From Roseateles saccharophilus (GTDB taxonomy: Bacteria > Pseudomonadota > Gammaproteobacteria > Burkholderiales > Burkholderiaceae_C): 64,000 nt of DNA. The translations under genes and the position numbers were made by a program. The notes beneath the pieces were generated by a model, which was not told the origin of the DNA, did not search any database, and was given only the letters and a program-made list of their open reading frames with translations. Shown here piece by piece: positions 1-8,374 of this stretch. Position 1 is the stretch's first letter; each line of letters starts with the position of its first letter. The stretch covers positions 62,001 through 126,000 of the forward strand of contig NZ_SMBU01000004.1 in the NCBI RefSeq assembly GCF_004342485.1. The letters run 5' to 3'.

Positions 1-1609
1 CCAGGCGCTGGACGAGGCAGGCATTGCCCATCACGTCGTGGCCGACTGCATCGACATCGCCGACGAGCAGTGGCGCGCTGCCGCCGAGGGCGTGCTGCGC
101 GGCTCGCGCTGGGTCATCGTGCTCAAGCACCGCAGCGACGAGGCGCGCGCTTTCGGCATTGCGGCGAAGCAGAAGTATCGCCACTACGTCGTCTCCGACG
201 CGGCGCCGGTGCCGCAGGCACGGCCCGGCTCGCTGCTGGCCGCGCTGAAGGTCAGCGCGCCGTTGCCGACCTGGCTGGCCCGTCAGCTGGACGGTATCCG
301 CTGCGTCGCTAGCACCGAGGAAGGCTCGGGCACCGGCGGCGAATGGATCACGCCAGACGCCTACTACCGCGACGGCCGGGGCGGCCGCAGCGTGGCTATT
401 CCGGTGTCGGATCATCAGTTCGGCGCCAACGCCGTTGCGTCGCGTCGTGCGTCGCTGGAGGGTGAACTGGCCCGCATCGACAAGGAACTCACCGGTGTCG
501 CCAAGGCGCAGGCCGAGGTGGAGCGCCAGTTGAAGGATGCGCAGCGCGCCGCGCAGGGCCACAAGGCCGCCGCGGAGCTGTCCGAGCGGGCCGACGAATT
601 CGCCGAGGCGCGCGCGCGGCTGCCGGCGTTGAAGCAGGCACGAGCTGAGGCCAGCACGCGCATGACCAGCGTGGAGACCGAGCATGACCGGCTGCTGAAG
701 GCCTCCGGCGTGCACGAGCAGAACTACGAGCGTGCGCAGCGGGAACTGAAGGACGGCGAGGAACGCCAGGCCCGCACGGCACGTGAGCACGGCGAGCGGC
801 GCAAGGCCTTGCATGAGGCCGCGCGCGAATCCCGCGAGGCTGGCGCCAAATTCCCGCCGCGTTGGACCACCGCCATCGCGCTGCAAGCCTTGCGCAATGA
901 CTTCGAGAATGCCCGCCAGGCCCAGCTCCGCGCTGACCGCGTCGACCGCGAGCTCGCGGACGGCCTCTGGGAGACCGACACCACCGTCATCGACCGCCAC
1001 CTGCGCATGGAGATGCAGGTGCGCGAGGAGGAGACCCAGCTCGGCGACCGCCGCGCAAGTAACGCGCTGGCCGCCACGGCCGCGAGCAACGCCCGCGAGC
1101 GCTACATCGACGTGCTGCGCGCCACCGTGCGCCGCTACAAGAAGAACGTGGCCGAGCTGGGTGAACTGGCCGGTGTTGCTGCCGAGGCACAGTTGCCGCA
1201 TCTGGACAACGATGACACCGTGCTGGCCCAGGCCGGCCTGCACGTGAAGTTCAACTTCGACGGCAAGGGCGAGGTGGGCCTGAACGACGGCGAGGCCTCG
1301 GGCGGCCAGCAGGTGCTCAAGAGCCTGATCCTGCTCGTCGGCCTGATGAAGGACGACGAGACGCCCGGCGGCTTCGTCTTCATCGACGAGCCCTTCGCCC
1401 ACCTGGACGTGCGCAACATCCAGCTCGTCGGCCACTTCCTGCGCAGCACGCGGGCCCAGTACCTGCTCACCACGCCGATCACACACAACGTCGAGGTCTT
1501 CGAGCCCAGCGAGATCACGCTGATCACGAGCAAGAAGCCGCGCGGTGAACGCTGGGCGCCACCCATTGCCGTGCTGGCACGAAGGCCCGAGGTCAGCGAG
1601 TACGCATGA
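1..1609 (+). CDS. SMC/MukB-like ATPase, C-terminal part (Wadjet JetC-like), cut by left edge
   Basis: The frame is open to the left edge, so the N-terminal Walker A half lies outside the window; the GTG at 38 is probably internal. The visible part has a hinge-proximal globular segment, then a long charged coiled coil (roughly nt 430-1150), then the ATPase C-lobe: an SGGQQ signature near nt 1298, and Walker B plus D-loop (FVFIDEPFAHLD) near nt 1375-1410. This layout fits condensin-like or SbcC-like ATPases. The Toprim gene that follows with a 4-bp ATGA overlap makes Wadjet/MksB (plasmid-restricting condensin) the best reading. A stand-alone SbcC-type repair ATPase is the alternative. Confidence 0.7.
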   Translation, partial: QALDEAGIAHHVVADCIDIADEQWRAAAEGVLRGSRWVIVLKHRSDEARAFGIAAKQKYRHYVVSDAAPVPQARPGSLLAALKVSAPLPTWLARQLDGIRCVASTEEGSGTGGEWITPDAYYRDGRGGRSVAIPVSDHQFGANAVASRRASLEGELARIDKELTGVAKAQAEVERQLKDAQRAAQGHKAAAELSERADEFAEARARLPALKQARAEASTRMTSVETEHDRLLKASGVHEQNYERAQRELKDGEERQARTAREHGERRKALHEAARESREAGAKFPPRWTTAIALQALRNDFENARQAQLRADRVDRELADGLWETDTTVIDRHLRMEMQVREEETQLGDRRASNALAATAASNARERYIDVLRATVRRYKKNVAELGELAGVAAEAQLPHLDNDDTVLAQAGLHVKFNFDGKGEVGLNDGEASGGQQVLKSLILLVGLMKDDETPGGFVFIDEPFAHLDVRNIQLVGHFLRSTRAQYLLTTPITHNVEVFEPSEITLITSKKPRGERWAPPIAVLARRPEVSEYA

Positions 1610-2778
1610 GTGCCTGGCGCGAGCTGTCGGCCAACCGCTCGCGGCGGCATCTCGGCGCTGCCGAGCCGGTCTGGCCCGGCTCGCTTGCGCCGCTCGACGA
1701 GGACGAGAAGGCCTTGCTGCTCGACTGGCTGCGAGACAGCGCGGACACGCGCAAGTGGCAGGCCTTGCTGGAGACTGCGGGCACCGCTCGCATCGACCTG
1801 GCCGGCCGGCTGAGCGACAAGCTGTTGTCCAAGGGCATGGCCACCCGCAAGGAGACTTTCGAGCAAGGCCGATGGCGGCCGGCATTGCTGTGCTGGGTGG
1901 AGCTGGAGGCACTGCAGGCGGCGCTGGGCCTGCCCACGCGCAGCGCTCGTGATGCCCGGCGTGCGGCCTTGTCTGCCCGGCTTGAGGTCCTGATGGGCAA
2001 CGAACTCGTCGGCGAAGCCGCGCAAGCCCTGGCTGAGTCGGGCATGGCCACGGCCGCCGCCGAGGCGCGCGCGGCGCTGCTGGACGCGCTGCTCGGCTGG
2101 GTGGCCGATGGCGAGACCGGCCTGCGCCGCGACTTTGCGCTGCGGCTGGGCCACACCAAGGCCGTTGGTGATGGCGAATGGCAGTGGCTGGAGCGTCATT
2201 TCGACCTGCCTGCGCTGGGTATCGGCAGCTTTGCACCGCAGCTGACGCTTGCCGGCCAGCTCAGCCTGCACTGGGGTCAGGGGCTGCGGCTGGACATGGG
2301 CGTGGCGGCCTTCATCACGCTGCCCGTGGCGTCGATGGCGTCGCTTGAGAACGTCACGCCGCCCAGGCACTGGTGGCTGATCGAAGGTCGCGCCAGCTTC
2401 GAGAAGCAAGCTGCGCGTTGCGAGCCCGGCGTGGCGCTCGTCTGGATCGCCGGCAGGCCGACGCACGCCTGGGCCGCCGCGATGACCCGGTTGCTCCAAC
2501 TCGCACCGGCTCCGGCCGTCATCAGCGCCGACGCCGACCCCGCCGGTATCGAGATTGCGTTGTCGGCAGCCCAGCCCTGGAAAGCTGCTGGCTTGCCTTG
2601 GACCGCGACAGCGATGGAGCCCGAGAGATTGGACCGTCCGGGGCTGCAGCCATTAGGCCGCTACGACCTCGAAGTGCTTGCCCGCCTTGCCGAGCGTGCG
2701 CTGCCGCCCGAACTGGTCGCTTTGCGCGATGCGCTGAGCGAGCGCGGCGTGAAGGCCGAACAAGAGGGCTGGCTGTGA
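1606..2778 (+). CDS. Toprim-domain protein, JetD/MksG-like putative nuclease subunit
   Basis: 390 aa. The N-terminal 250 residues are helical and I do not recognise them. The C-terminal domain (about 250-350) has the Toprim acidic layout: Glu260 in WWLIEGRASF, then Asp309 and Asp311 in SADADPAG, like the DxDPxG loop of DUF2220/DUF2399 proteins. In Wadjet systems the Toprim subunit JetD cleaves DNA extruded by the JetABC motor. The start overlaps the stop of the ATPase gene (ATGA), as expected for stoichiometric subunits of one complex. Sequence divergence from canonical JetD looks large, so the subtype is uncertain; a topoisomerase VI-A/Spo11-like partner of an SMC protein is a related alternative. 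Confidence 0.62.
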   Translation: MSAWRELSANRSRRHLGAAEPVWPGSLAPLDEDEKALLLDWLRDSADTRKWQALLETAGTARIDLAGRLSDKLLSKGMATRKETFEQGRWRPALLCWVELEALQAALGLPTRSARDARRAALSARLEVLMGNELVGEAAQALAESGMATAAAEARAALLDALLGWVADGETGLRRDFALRLGHTKAVGDGEWQWLERHFDLPALGIGSFAPQLTLAGQLSLHWGQGLRLDMGVAAFITLPVASMASLENVTPPRHWWLIEGRASFEKQAARCEPGVALVWIAGRPTHAWAAAMTRLLQLAPAPAVISADADPAGIEIALSAAQPWKAAGLPWTATAMEPERLDRPGLQPLGRYDLEVLARLAERALPPELVALRDALSERGVKAEQEGWL

Positions 2779-3221
2779 AGGATGACTGGGACCACCCGTC
2801 CCCGTTCACGCTGTTGCTCTCGCCTGCGGCCGGGCACATCGACGGGTTGGGCCACACCAACAACGCGGTCTATGTGCAGTGGTGCGAGCAGGCGGGCTGG
2901 GCGCACTCGGAGGCGCTGGGCCTGTCGCTGGCCGACTACCGGCGCCTGGACCGCGCGATGGCCATCCGCGAGGGCCACTACGACTACCTGCTGCCGTCCT
3001 TCGAGGGCGAGGCCCTGGTGCTGGGCACCTGGCTGACGGCTAGCGATGGCCGGCTGACGATGGAGCGGCGCTTCCAACTGCGCCGCGCCAGCGACGGCAT
3101 CACGCTGGTGCGCGGGCGCTGGGTGTTGGTCTGCATTGCGATCAGCGACGGCAGACCGAAGCGCATGCCGGCTGAATTCCTGGGCATCTACGACGCGGCG
3201 GTGGTGCGGTCGGCCGGCTGA
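2775..3221 (+). CDS. Hotdog-fold acyl-CoA thioesterase (YbgC/FadM type)
   Basis: 148 aa. The GHIDGLGHTNNAVYVQWCEQ segment near the N terminus is the 4HBT/YbgC active-site signature (general form D.xGHvNNaxYxxxxE). These enzymes hydrolyse acyl-CoA thioesters in the cytoplasm. The GTG start (2775) overlaps the stop of the Toprim gene as GTGA, so it is probably translated by coupling from that operon. Substrate cannot be read from the sequence. Whether the link to the Wadjet-like genes is functional or only a shared transcript is unknown. Confidence 0.82.
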   Translation: MKDDWDHPSPFTLLLSPAAGHIDGLGHTNNAVYVQWCEQAGWAHSEALGLSLADYRRLDRAMAIREGHYDYLLPSFEGEALVLGTWLTASDGRLTMERRFQLRRASDGITLVRGRWVLVCIAISDGRPKRMPAEFLGIYDAAVVRSAG

Positions 3222-3226
3222 TGTGG

Positions 3227-3259
3227 TTGTATACGGTTTGTATATGAATCGTATATAGT
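3227..3259 (+). promoter_or_regulatory. Promoter/operator: three GTATAY repeats at exact 11-bp period
   Basis: GTATAC at 3229, GTATAT at 3240 and GTATAT at 3251 are spaced exactly 11 bp start to start, one helical turn, in otherwise GC-rich DNA. TATAGT (3254-3259) looks like a -10 box inside the last repeat. A transcript from it would begin about at the ATG (3266), so the mRNA may be leaderless; there is no Shine-Dalgarno in the 6 bases between. The phasing suggests a ribbon-helix-helix autoregulator site. Confidence 0.55.
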
Positions 3260-3265
3260 CCCGCC

Positions 3266-3514
3266 ATGGGAATCGTCAAAATCTCCGATCCGTTGCATGA
3301 GAGCCTGCGCATCGCCAGCCAGGCCTTGTCGCGTTCCATCAATGCCCAGGCCGAGCACTGGATGCGCATCGGCCTGCTGGCCGAGCTGCATCCGCTGCTG
3401 AACCACAGCGAGCTGTGCCAGTTGCTGATCCGCGCCGAGCAGGAGGGCGGGCTGGACCTGGCGCGCCTGGCCGGCTGGGCTCAGCCCGCCAAGGCCAAGG
3501 GGGCCCGCGCATGA
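3266..3514 (+). CDS. ParD-like small protein (ribbon-helix-helix antitoxin family)
   Basis: 82 aa. It starts MGIVKISDPLHESLRIAS, a short beta strand followed by two helices as in the ParD_like family (PF11903 type). Members commonly lie next to a type I methionine aminopeptidase in proteobacteria, and here the gene overlaps map by ATGA. No ParE-type toxin gene is adjacent, so a classical toxin-antitoxin role is not supported. A role as DNA-binding autoregulator of the map transcript fits the phased repeats just upstream. Confidence 0.75.
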   Translation: MGIVKISDPLHESLRIASQALSRSINAQAEHWMRIGLLAELHPLLNHSELCQLLIRAEQEGGLDLARLAGWAQPAKAKGARA

Positions 3515-4302
3515 AGAGCCTCAAGCTGCGCAGCCCCGAGGAAGTCGCCAGGGCCCGCGAGGCCGGCCACCTCATTGCCGAGGTGCTGGCCATGCTCAAG
3601 CCCCATGTGGTGCCCGGCGTGACGACCGAGGCGCTGGACGACCTCTGCCGCGACTACATCGTCAATACGCTGAAGTGCATCCCGTCCAACGTCGGCTACC
3701 ACGGCTTTCCGAAGACGGCCTGCATCTCGCCCAACCACGTCGTCTGCCACGGCATCCCGAGCAAGGACAAGACGCTGAAGAAGGGCGATATCGTCAATGT
3801 CGACGTGACGCTCACGAAGGACGGCTGGTTCGGCGACAGCAGCCGCATGTTCATCGTCGGCGAGACCAATGTGCTGGCGCGCCGGCTGGTGACGACGACC
3901 TACGAGGCGCTGCGCGCTGGCATCCGCCAGGTGCGCCCGGGGGCGACGCTGGGCGACGTGGGCCATGCCATCCAGAAGGTCGCGCATGCGGCCGGCTTCA
4001 GCGTCGTGCGCGAGTACGGCGGCCACGGCATCGGCGACGTCTATCACGACGAGCCGCATGTGAACCATTTCGGCCGGCCGGGCGAAGGGCTCAGGCTGCA
4101 GGAGGGCATGATCTTCACGATCGAGCCCATGATCAACGCCGGCGGCGCCGCCATCCGCGAGCTGAATGACGGCTGGACGGTGGTGACCAAGGACCGCTCG
4201 CTGTCCGCGCAGTGGGAGCACATGGTCACCGTGACCAAGGATGGCTTCGAGATCCTGACGCCCTGGCCCGACGGCCTCGGCGACTATCCGGCCATCGATT
4301 GA
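3511..4302 (+). CDS. map: Type I methionine aminopeptidase
   Basis: 263 aa cytosolic metallopeptidase that removes the initiator methionine. All five metal ligands of the M24 pita-bread fold are readable: Asp98 (VNVDVT), Asp109 (FGDSS), His172 (GGHGIG), Glu205 (TIEPM) and Glu236 (WEHMV). The C-terminal tail is of normal length. The start is fixed by the ATGA overlap with the ParD-like gene and the conserved opening (SPEEVARAREAG). Burkholderiales often carry more than one map; this copy belongs to the ParD-linked type. Confidence 0.95.
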   Translation: MKSLKLRSPEEVARAREAGHLIAEVLAMLKPHVVPGVTTEALDDLCRDYIVNTLKCIPSNVGYHGFPKTACISPNHVVCHGIPSKDKTLKKGDIVNVDVTLTKDGWFGDSSRMFIVGETNVLARRLVTTTYEALRAGIRQVRPGATLGDVGHAIQKVAHAAGFSVVREYGGHGIGDVYHDEPHVNHFGRPGEGLRLQEGMIFTIEPMINAGGAAIRELNDGWTVVTKDRSLSAQWEHMVTVTKDGFEILTPWPDGLGDYPAID

Positions 4303-4307
4303 GTCCG

Positions 4308-4322
4308 GGCCGCCGGGCGGCC
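4308..4322. terminator. Short GC hairpin between convergent genes
   Basis: GGCCGC-CGG-GCGGCC lies in the 19-bp gap between convergent map and the nuclease gene. There is no T-run, so it may only be a transcript-end stabiliser or part of a bidirectional terminator. Confidence 0.35.
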
Positions 4323-5233
4323 TACTTGAAGGCCTCGTTGAGCAGATTGGCCAGACGCACACCGGCCTTGGCGAGGGCCTCCTTGGCCACGGGCAGGGCG
4401 CGGGCGGCGTACTGGGCGTCCAGCACTTCGCCGACGCCGCCGTGGTCGTCGACGAAGGTCTTCTCGCCGCTGAAGTTGTAGGCCGTGTCCTTGGCCCTGG
4501 CGTTGGACTCGCCGGCCCAGTCCTCGATCGATCCGCTCGACCAGAGCGCGACGTTCTGCGCCGTGATGAGCTTGGCGACCGCCGCTGCGGCGACGGGCAC
4601 GGTGCTGCCGAGCTTCTGGACCAGCTGGGTGTCCCAGTAGGCATGCAGATTGCCTTGGGCCTTGGACGGAGGGGCTTCGATGGCGACGCCGTTGCCGCCC
4701 TTGTCATGATGGTCGGACGAATGCAGCGGCTGGTGGATGTCGCCGACGAAATGCATGATGAACTTCAGCGCCAGCGTCTTCTCGGCCGTGGGCGTCGCCG
4801 GGTCGGCGAGTTCCTGTTTGAACTGCACCAGCTTGTCGACGACGCAGGCGTCGGCCTGGCCCTGGCTGGCCGGCGTGCCCGCGGGCAGCGCCGGGCGGCC
4901 GAAGCAGGCCTGGTCCAGCGTGCCGCCGTCGATCTCGATGTCGACGAAATGCCACTGGTGGGTGGCGTTGTAGTGCACGTGGGTGGTGTTGCGGTCGGAG
5001 TCGCGGAATTTGTCGGCCCAGGTCGCGCGGCTGACGAAGTCGGGCTTGGTGAGGGCGTCCTTGTCCTGGGCCAGCAGCGCGTCCACCGCCTTCTTCGCCT
5101 TGGGCGTCAGGCGCTGGTAGGCGAGGGTGCCGACGATCTCATGCCCCGCGTCGCCCCAGGCGAAGGCGGCGGCCGGGGCGGCGAGCAGCGTGGCGGCCAG
5201 CAGGCCGGTGGCGAGATTCGGACGAAGTTGCAT
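4322..5233 (-). CDS. Secreted S1/P1-type zinc nuclease
   Basis: 303 aa. The first 25 residues form a signal peptide ending AAAFA; the mature protein would begin with Trp26 in AWGDAGHEIVG. In S1/P1 nucleases the N-terminal Trp binds zinc through its amino group, so the predicted cleavage site is functionally telling. Further ligands are visible: His31, and the downstream HFVGDIHQPLH block. The enzyme should hydrolyse single-stranded DNA/RNA and 3'-nucleotides in the periplasm or outside. I chose the ATG at 5233 because a GGAGA Shine-Dalgarno precedes it and it gives the signal peptide; a longer open frame to 5332 does not. Confidence 0.92.
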   Translation of the reverse strand: MQLRPNLATGLLAATLLAAPAAAFAWGDAGHEIVGTLAYQRLTPKAKKAVDALLAQDKDALTKPDFVSRATWADKFRDSDRNTTHVHYNATHQWHFVDIEIDGGTLDQACFGRPALPAGTPASQGQADACVVDKLVQFKQELADPATPTAEKTLALKFIMHFVGDIHQPLHSSDHHDKGGNGVAIEAPPSKAQGNLHAYWDTQLVQKLGSTVPVAAAAVAKLITAQNVALWSSGSIEDWAGESNARAKDTAYNFSGEKTFVDDHGGVGEVLDAQYAARALPVAKEALAKAGVRLANLLNEAFK

Positions 5234-5359
5234 GACGGTTCTCCGAGGCAGGTGGGAGGTGCGGCCAGTGTTGTCGCCGTTCGTGACCGCGCAAAGACCT
5301 AGCTTGGCCACTGGCGTGCCGGTCTTCAGCAAGCTTGTGGATGCTCGCCCGAACTGGCT

Positions 5360-5776
5360 TCAGGCCAGCGCCGTCATCCGCTCCACCAGCACGCAGCGCA
5401 CCCATTTGCGCGCGGTGATCTGCGCGGTTTGCGTGCGCAGGAATTCCTCGGCCTCGGAGTTGGACGATTCGAACTCGAAGCCACCGAGCTGCACCAGCTG
5501 GCTCAGCGGCCGGTTCCAGACGCGGCGCACGGCCGCGCTGAACAGCGGCACGCCCTCGTCCTCGCCGAGCAGCAGGCGCAGCTCGTAATGCTGGGCATCC
5601 AGCTCGGGATCCGCCGCCGCGAGGATCTGCAGGCCGGCCTCGCTGAGGTTGACGACGACACCACCACGCGCCTCCGCCAGCCCCTGCGGCTTGATGACCC
5701 AGACCGGCAACTGCTCGTGCTCGGCAGGCACCAGGAAGAACTCGACGCGGGGGAAGCGGCGTTGGTCGACGGACAT
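5360..5776 (-). CDS. PilZ-domain protein (putative c-di-GMP receptor)
   Basis: 138 aa. The two PilZ signatures are present: QRRFPR near the N terminus (RxxxR) and NLSEAG about 50 residues later (D/NxSxxG). These bind cyclic di-GMP. The remaining beta-barrel sequence (LFSAAVRRVWNRP) is typical. The protein has no membrane segment and acts in the cytoplasm. The start at 5776 (MSVDQRRFPR) is preferred over an upstream in-frame Met because it places the motif close to the N terminus, as in single-domain PilZ proteins. The window also has a GGDEF/EAL protein near 9-12 kb. Confidence 0.85.
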   Translation of the reverse strand: MSVDQRRFPRVEFFLVPAEHEQLPVWVIKPQGLAEARGGVVVNLSEAGLQILAAADPELDAQHYELRLLLGEDEGVPLFSAAVRRVWNRPLSQLVQLGGFEFESSNSEAEEFLRTQTAQITARKWVRCVLVERMTALA

Positions 5777-5837
5777 GGCGGGGATCGAGCGTCGTTGAGG
5801 ATGCCCGATCAAACCAGCCCCGCGTGACAGGGCCTTG

Positions 5838-6560
5838 TCAGACCGACAGCAGCTCGACTTCGAACAGCAGCGTCGCGTTGGGCGGGATCACGCCGCCGGC
5901 GCCATGCGCGCCATAGCCCAGCTCGGGCGGCAGCACCAGCATGCGCGTGCCGCCCACCTTCATGCCCTGCACGCCCTCGTCCCAACCCTGGATGACCTCG
6001 CCGCCGCCGAGGCGGAACTTGAAGGGTTGGCCGCGGTCCTTGCTGGAGTCGAACTTCTTGCCGCGCATGCCGTCCTTGTAGAGCCAGCCGGTGTAGTGCA
6101 CAGCCACGCGCTGGCCCTTGAGGCCTTCAGCGCCTTCGCCGACGACGCGGTCCTCGTACTGCAGGCCGCTGGCCGTCGTCTGCAGGTCCAGCTCGACGGG
6201 CTCGGGGCCGCCGGCCAGGCCGAGCAACTCGACCTCGAAGCACAGCGTCGCATTCGGCGGGATGACGCCGCCGGCGCCGCGTGCGCCATAGCCGAGCTGG
6301 GCCGGGATGATCAGCGTGCGCTTGCCGCCGATCAGCATGCCCTGCACGCCCTCGTCCCAGCCGCGGATGACCAAGCCGGCGCCGAGCTCGAACTCGAAGG
6401 GGTCGCCGCGGTCCAGGCTGGAGTCGAACTTGGTCGTCCGGGCGCCATCGACCCAGAGCCAGCCGGTGTAGTGCACGGTGACGTCATGGCCGGCCTGGGC
6501 CTGCTTGCCGTCGCCGACGACGCTGTCTTCGAACTGCAGGCCGCTGGGCGTGGTGTTCAT
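5838..6560 (-). CDS. Tandem two-domain FKBP-type peptidyl-prolyl isomerase
   Basis: 240 aa made of two consecutive FKBP domains (about 1-115 and 120-240). Each has the same landmarks: VHYTGWL, KFDSS.DRG.PF.F, GWDEGVQGM and GYGA.GAGGVIPPNATL.FEVELL. Most small bacterial FKBPs have one domain of this length, so this is an internal duplication. There is no signal peptide, so it is predicted cytosolic. It would catalyse cis-trans proline isomerisation and may act as a chaperone. The start at MNTTPSGLQFEDS (6560) is chosen because it matches the usual FKBP opening; the frame is open further upstream without homology. Confidence 0.92.
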   Translation of the reverse strand: MNTTPSGLQFEDSVVGDGKQAQAGHDVTVHYTGWLWVDGARTTKFDSSLDRGDPFEFELGAGLVIRGWDEGVQGMLIGGKRTLIIPAQLGYGARGAGGVIPPNATLCFEVELLGLAGGPEPVELDLQTTASGLQYEDRVVGEGAEGLKGQRVAVHYTGWLYKDGMRGKKFDSSKDRGQPFKFRLGGGEVIQGWDEGVQGMKVGGTRMLVLPPELGYGAHGAGGVIPPNATLLFEVELLSV

Positions 6561-6727
6561 GGGGGTGTCCTTGAGCTGTTTGACAAAGGCGGCATTGTCG
6601 CCGCCGGGCCGCGGCTGGAGTGCCCCCGGAGCCCTGCTGGACGGCAGACGCCCGAATCGATCCTTTTCAGACACAGGCCGGATGCGCAGAATCCGCCCGC
6701 GCATCCCGAACATCACAAGGAGACAAC

Positions 6728-8050
6728 ATGGACGCCACCTTCACACGGCAGGGCATGGCCGCCGCGCTGCTTGCAGGCATGACGCTGCTGGCCCAGGCCC
6801 AGACCGCCCCCAAGCTGCCTTCGGCTGCGGAGACCGATCCGGCCAGGCTGGGCTGGATGGTGGGTTCGCCGCCGCCCGCCGAGAAGATGTTGCACTTTGC
6901 CGATGGCAGCCATGCCAAGTTCCCGCAGTTCCGCTGGAGCTTCGCCAACTGGCGCCAGTTCATGCCGTCCACTGACGTCTGGCGCGGCGATGGCGGGCCG
7001 CGCCGCCTGGAGCGCGCCGAGCGCGGCGACATCGACGGCATCAGCTTCGTGCCGCTGGGGCAGAGCGAGCCTATGACCTGGGCGCAGTCCCTGCAGGCCA
7101 ATTACACGGACGCCATCGTCGTGCTGCACAAGGGCCGGGTGGTCTACGAGAAGTACAACGGCGTGATGACGCCGCACACGGCTCACATGGCGATGTCCGT
7201 CACCAAGTCCGCCTTCGGGCTGCTGGGCGCCATGCTGGTCAACGAGGGCAGGATCGACGAGACGGCCCTGGTCACCCGCTATGTGCCCGAGCTCAAGGAC
7301 AGCGCCTGGGGCGATGCCACGGTGCGCCAGGTGCTGGACATGACGGTGGGGGTCAAGTACTCCGAGGCCTATGCCGACCCCAAGGCGGAGATCTGGGACC
7401 ATGTCCGTGCCAACGGCGTGCTGCCCAAGCCGCCCGGCTACACGGGGCCGGCATCGTCCTATGCCTTCCTGCAGAGCCTGCGCAAGGAGGGCGAGCATGG
7501 ACAGGCCTTCGCCTACAAGACGGTCAACAGCGACGTGTTGGGCTGGATCATCAAGCGCGTCACCGGCAAGGGCGTGGGCGAGCTGCTGTCCGAGCGCATC
7601 TGGCAGAAGCTCGGCGCCGAGGAGGACGCCTACATGCTGGTGGACCCGGACGGCGTGGATTTCGCCGGCGGCGGCCTGAACGCCACGACGCGCGACCTGG
7701 CCCGCCTGGGCGAGATGATGCGTCTGGGCGGCCAGTACAACGGCCAGCAGATCGTGCCCAAGGCCGTCGTCGACGACATCCAGCGCGGCGGCCGCAAGTC
7801 CGACTTCGAGAAGGCCGGCTACAAAACCCTGCCGGGCGGCAGCTACCGCGACATGTGGTGGGTGCTGCACAACGAGGACGGCGCGTTCGCGGCGCGTGGC
7901 ATCCACGGCCAGACCCTCTACATCGACCCCAAGGCCGAGATGGTGGTGGCGCGCTTCGCCTCCTTCCCGATGGCGGCCAATGCCTTCAACGACCCGACCT
8001 CGCTGCCGGCCTTCCAGGCCCTGGCCAGGCATCTGATGGCCTCGCACTGA
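6728..8050 (+). CDS. Exported serine hydrolase of beta-lactamase (class C/NylB) fold
   Basis: 440 aa. A signal peptide (about 24 residues ending AQAQ) is followed by a beta-lactamase/transpeptidase-like fold: nucleophile motif SVTK (SxxK), a YKTVNSD block in place of YxN, and GIHGQ near the C terminus corresponding to the KTG/HxG strand. Spacing and the HGQTLYIDP segment resemble 6-aminohexanoate-dimer hydrolase and EstB-like esterases more than true AmpC. The start is supported by AAGGAG 6 bases upstream. Substrate is not predictable; antibiotic resistance is not implied. Confidence 0.85.
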   Translation: MDATFTRQGMAAALLAGMTLLAQAQTAPKLPSAAETDPARLGWMVGSPPPAEKMLHFADGSHAKFPQFRWSFANWRQFMPSTDVWRGDGGPRRLERAERGDIDGISFVPLGQSEPMTWAQSLQANYTDAIVVLHKGRVVYEKYNGVMTPHTAHMAMSVTKSAFGLLGAMLVNEGRIDETALVTRYVPELKDSAWGDATVRQVLDMTVGVKYSEAYADPKAEIWDHVRANGVLPKPPGYTGPASSYAFLQSLRKEGEHGQAFAYKTVNSDVLGWIIKRVTGKGVGELLSERIWQKLGAEEDAYMLVDPDGVDFAGGGLNATTRDLARLGEMMRLGGQYNGQQIVPKAVVDDIQRGGRKSDFEKAGYKTLPGGSYRDMWWVLHNEDGAFAARGIHGQTLYIDPKAEMVVARFASFPMAANAFNDPTSLPAFQALARHLMASH

Positions 8051-8374
8051 TTCATCCGCGCGCCTCTGCCATCGAGGCGCGGACCTCGGGCGAGGGGGCG
8101 GTGGCCGTGTCGCTGAACCTGCGCTGGTCGGTCAGGGAGCCGGCCTAGGCCATCGACGACGCGCAGATGGGCGTCCTGCCCGCGGACGGCCCCTTCCTGG
8201 CGTCGGTGCCGCGGTTGCAGGCGCAAGCCCCGATGCGCTGGCCGCCGTCGTGTACCTGCGCGCCCCGCACATGAATCCACGGTGAATTGGCGGGCTAAGA
8301 GACGGCATACCGCAGGATTGACGAACTAGGGGGGCGCCTAGCATGGCCTTGCTTTATCAACCGAGCCGCCAGCA
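8051..8374. other. 324-bp region with no recognised gene
   Basis: Nothing convincing is coded here. The plus frame after the hydrolase stop reads an open segment until a TAG near 8147 and then continues without an obvious start, which could be a decayed gene remnant. Near the right end there is a TTGACG hexamer (8318-8323) and a CTAGG-N6-CCTAG dyad (8326-8341) upstream of the FeeM-like gene, which could be promoter/operator elements. None of this is strong. Confidence 0.35.

Noticed and set aside
3266-4302. ParD-like gene plus neighbour as a toxin-antitoxin pair
   Set aside because: The partner is methionine aminopeptidase, not a ParE/RelE toxin; the pairing is a known conserved layout.
8051-8374. 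Small gene after the beta-lactamase-fold hydrolase
   Set aside because: No start codon with ribosome site, a stop in the middle of the best frame, and no motif in any frame.
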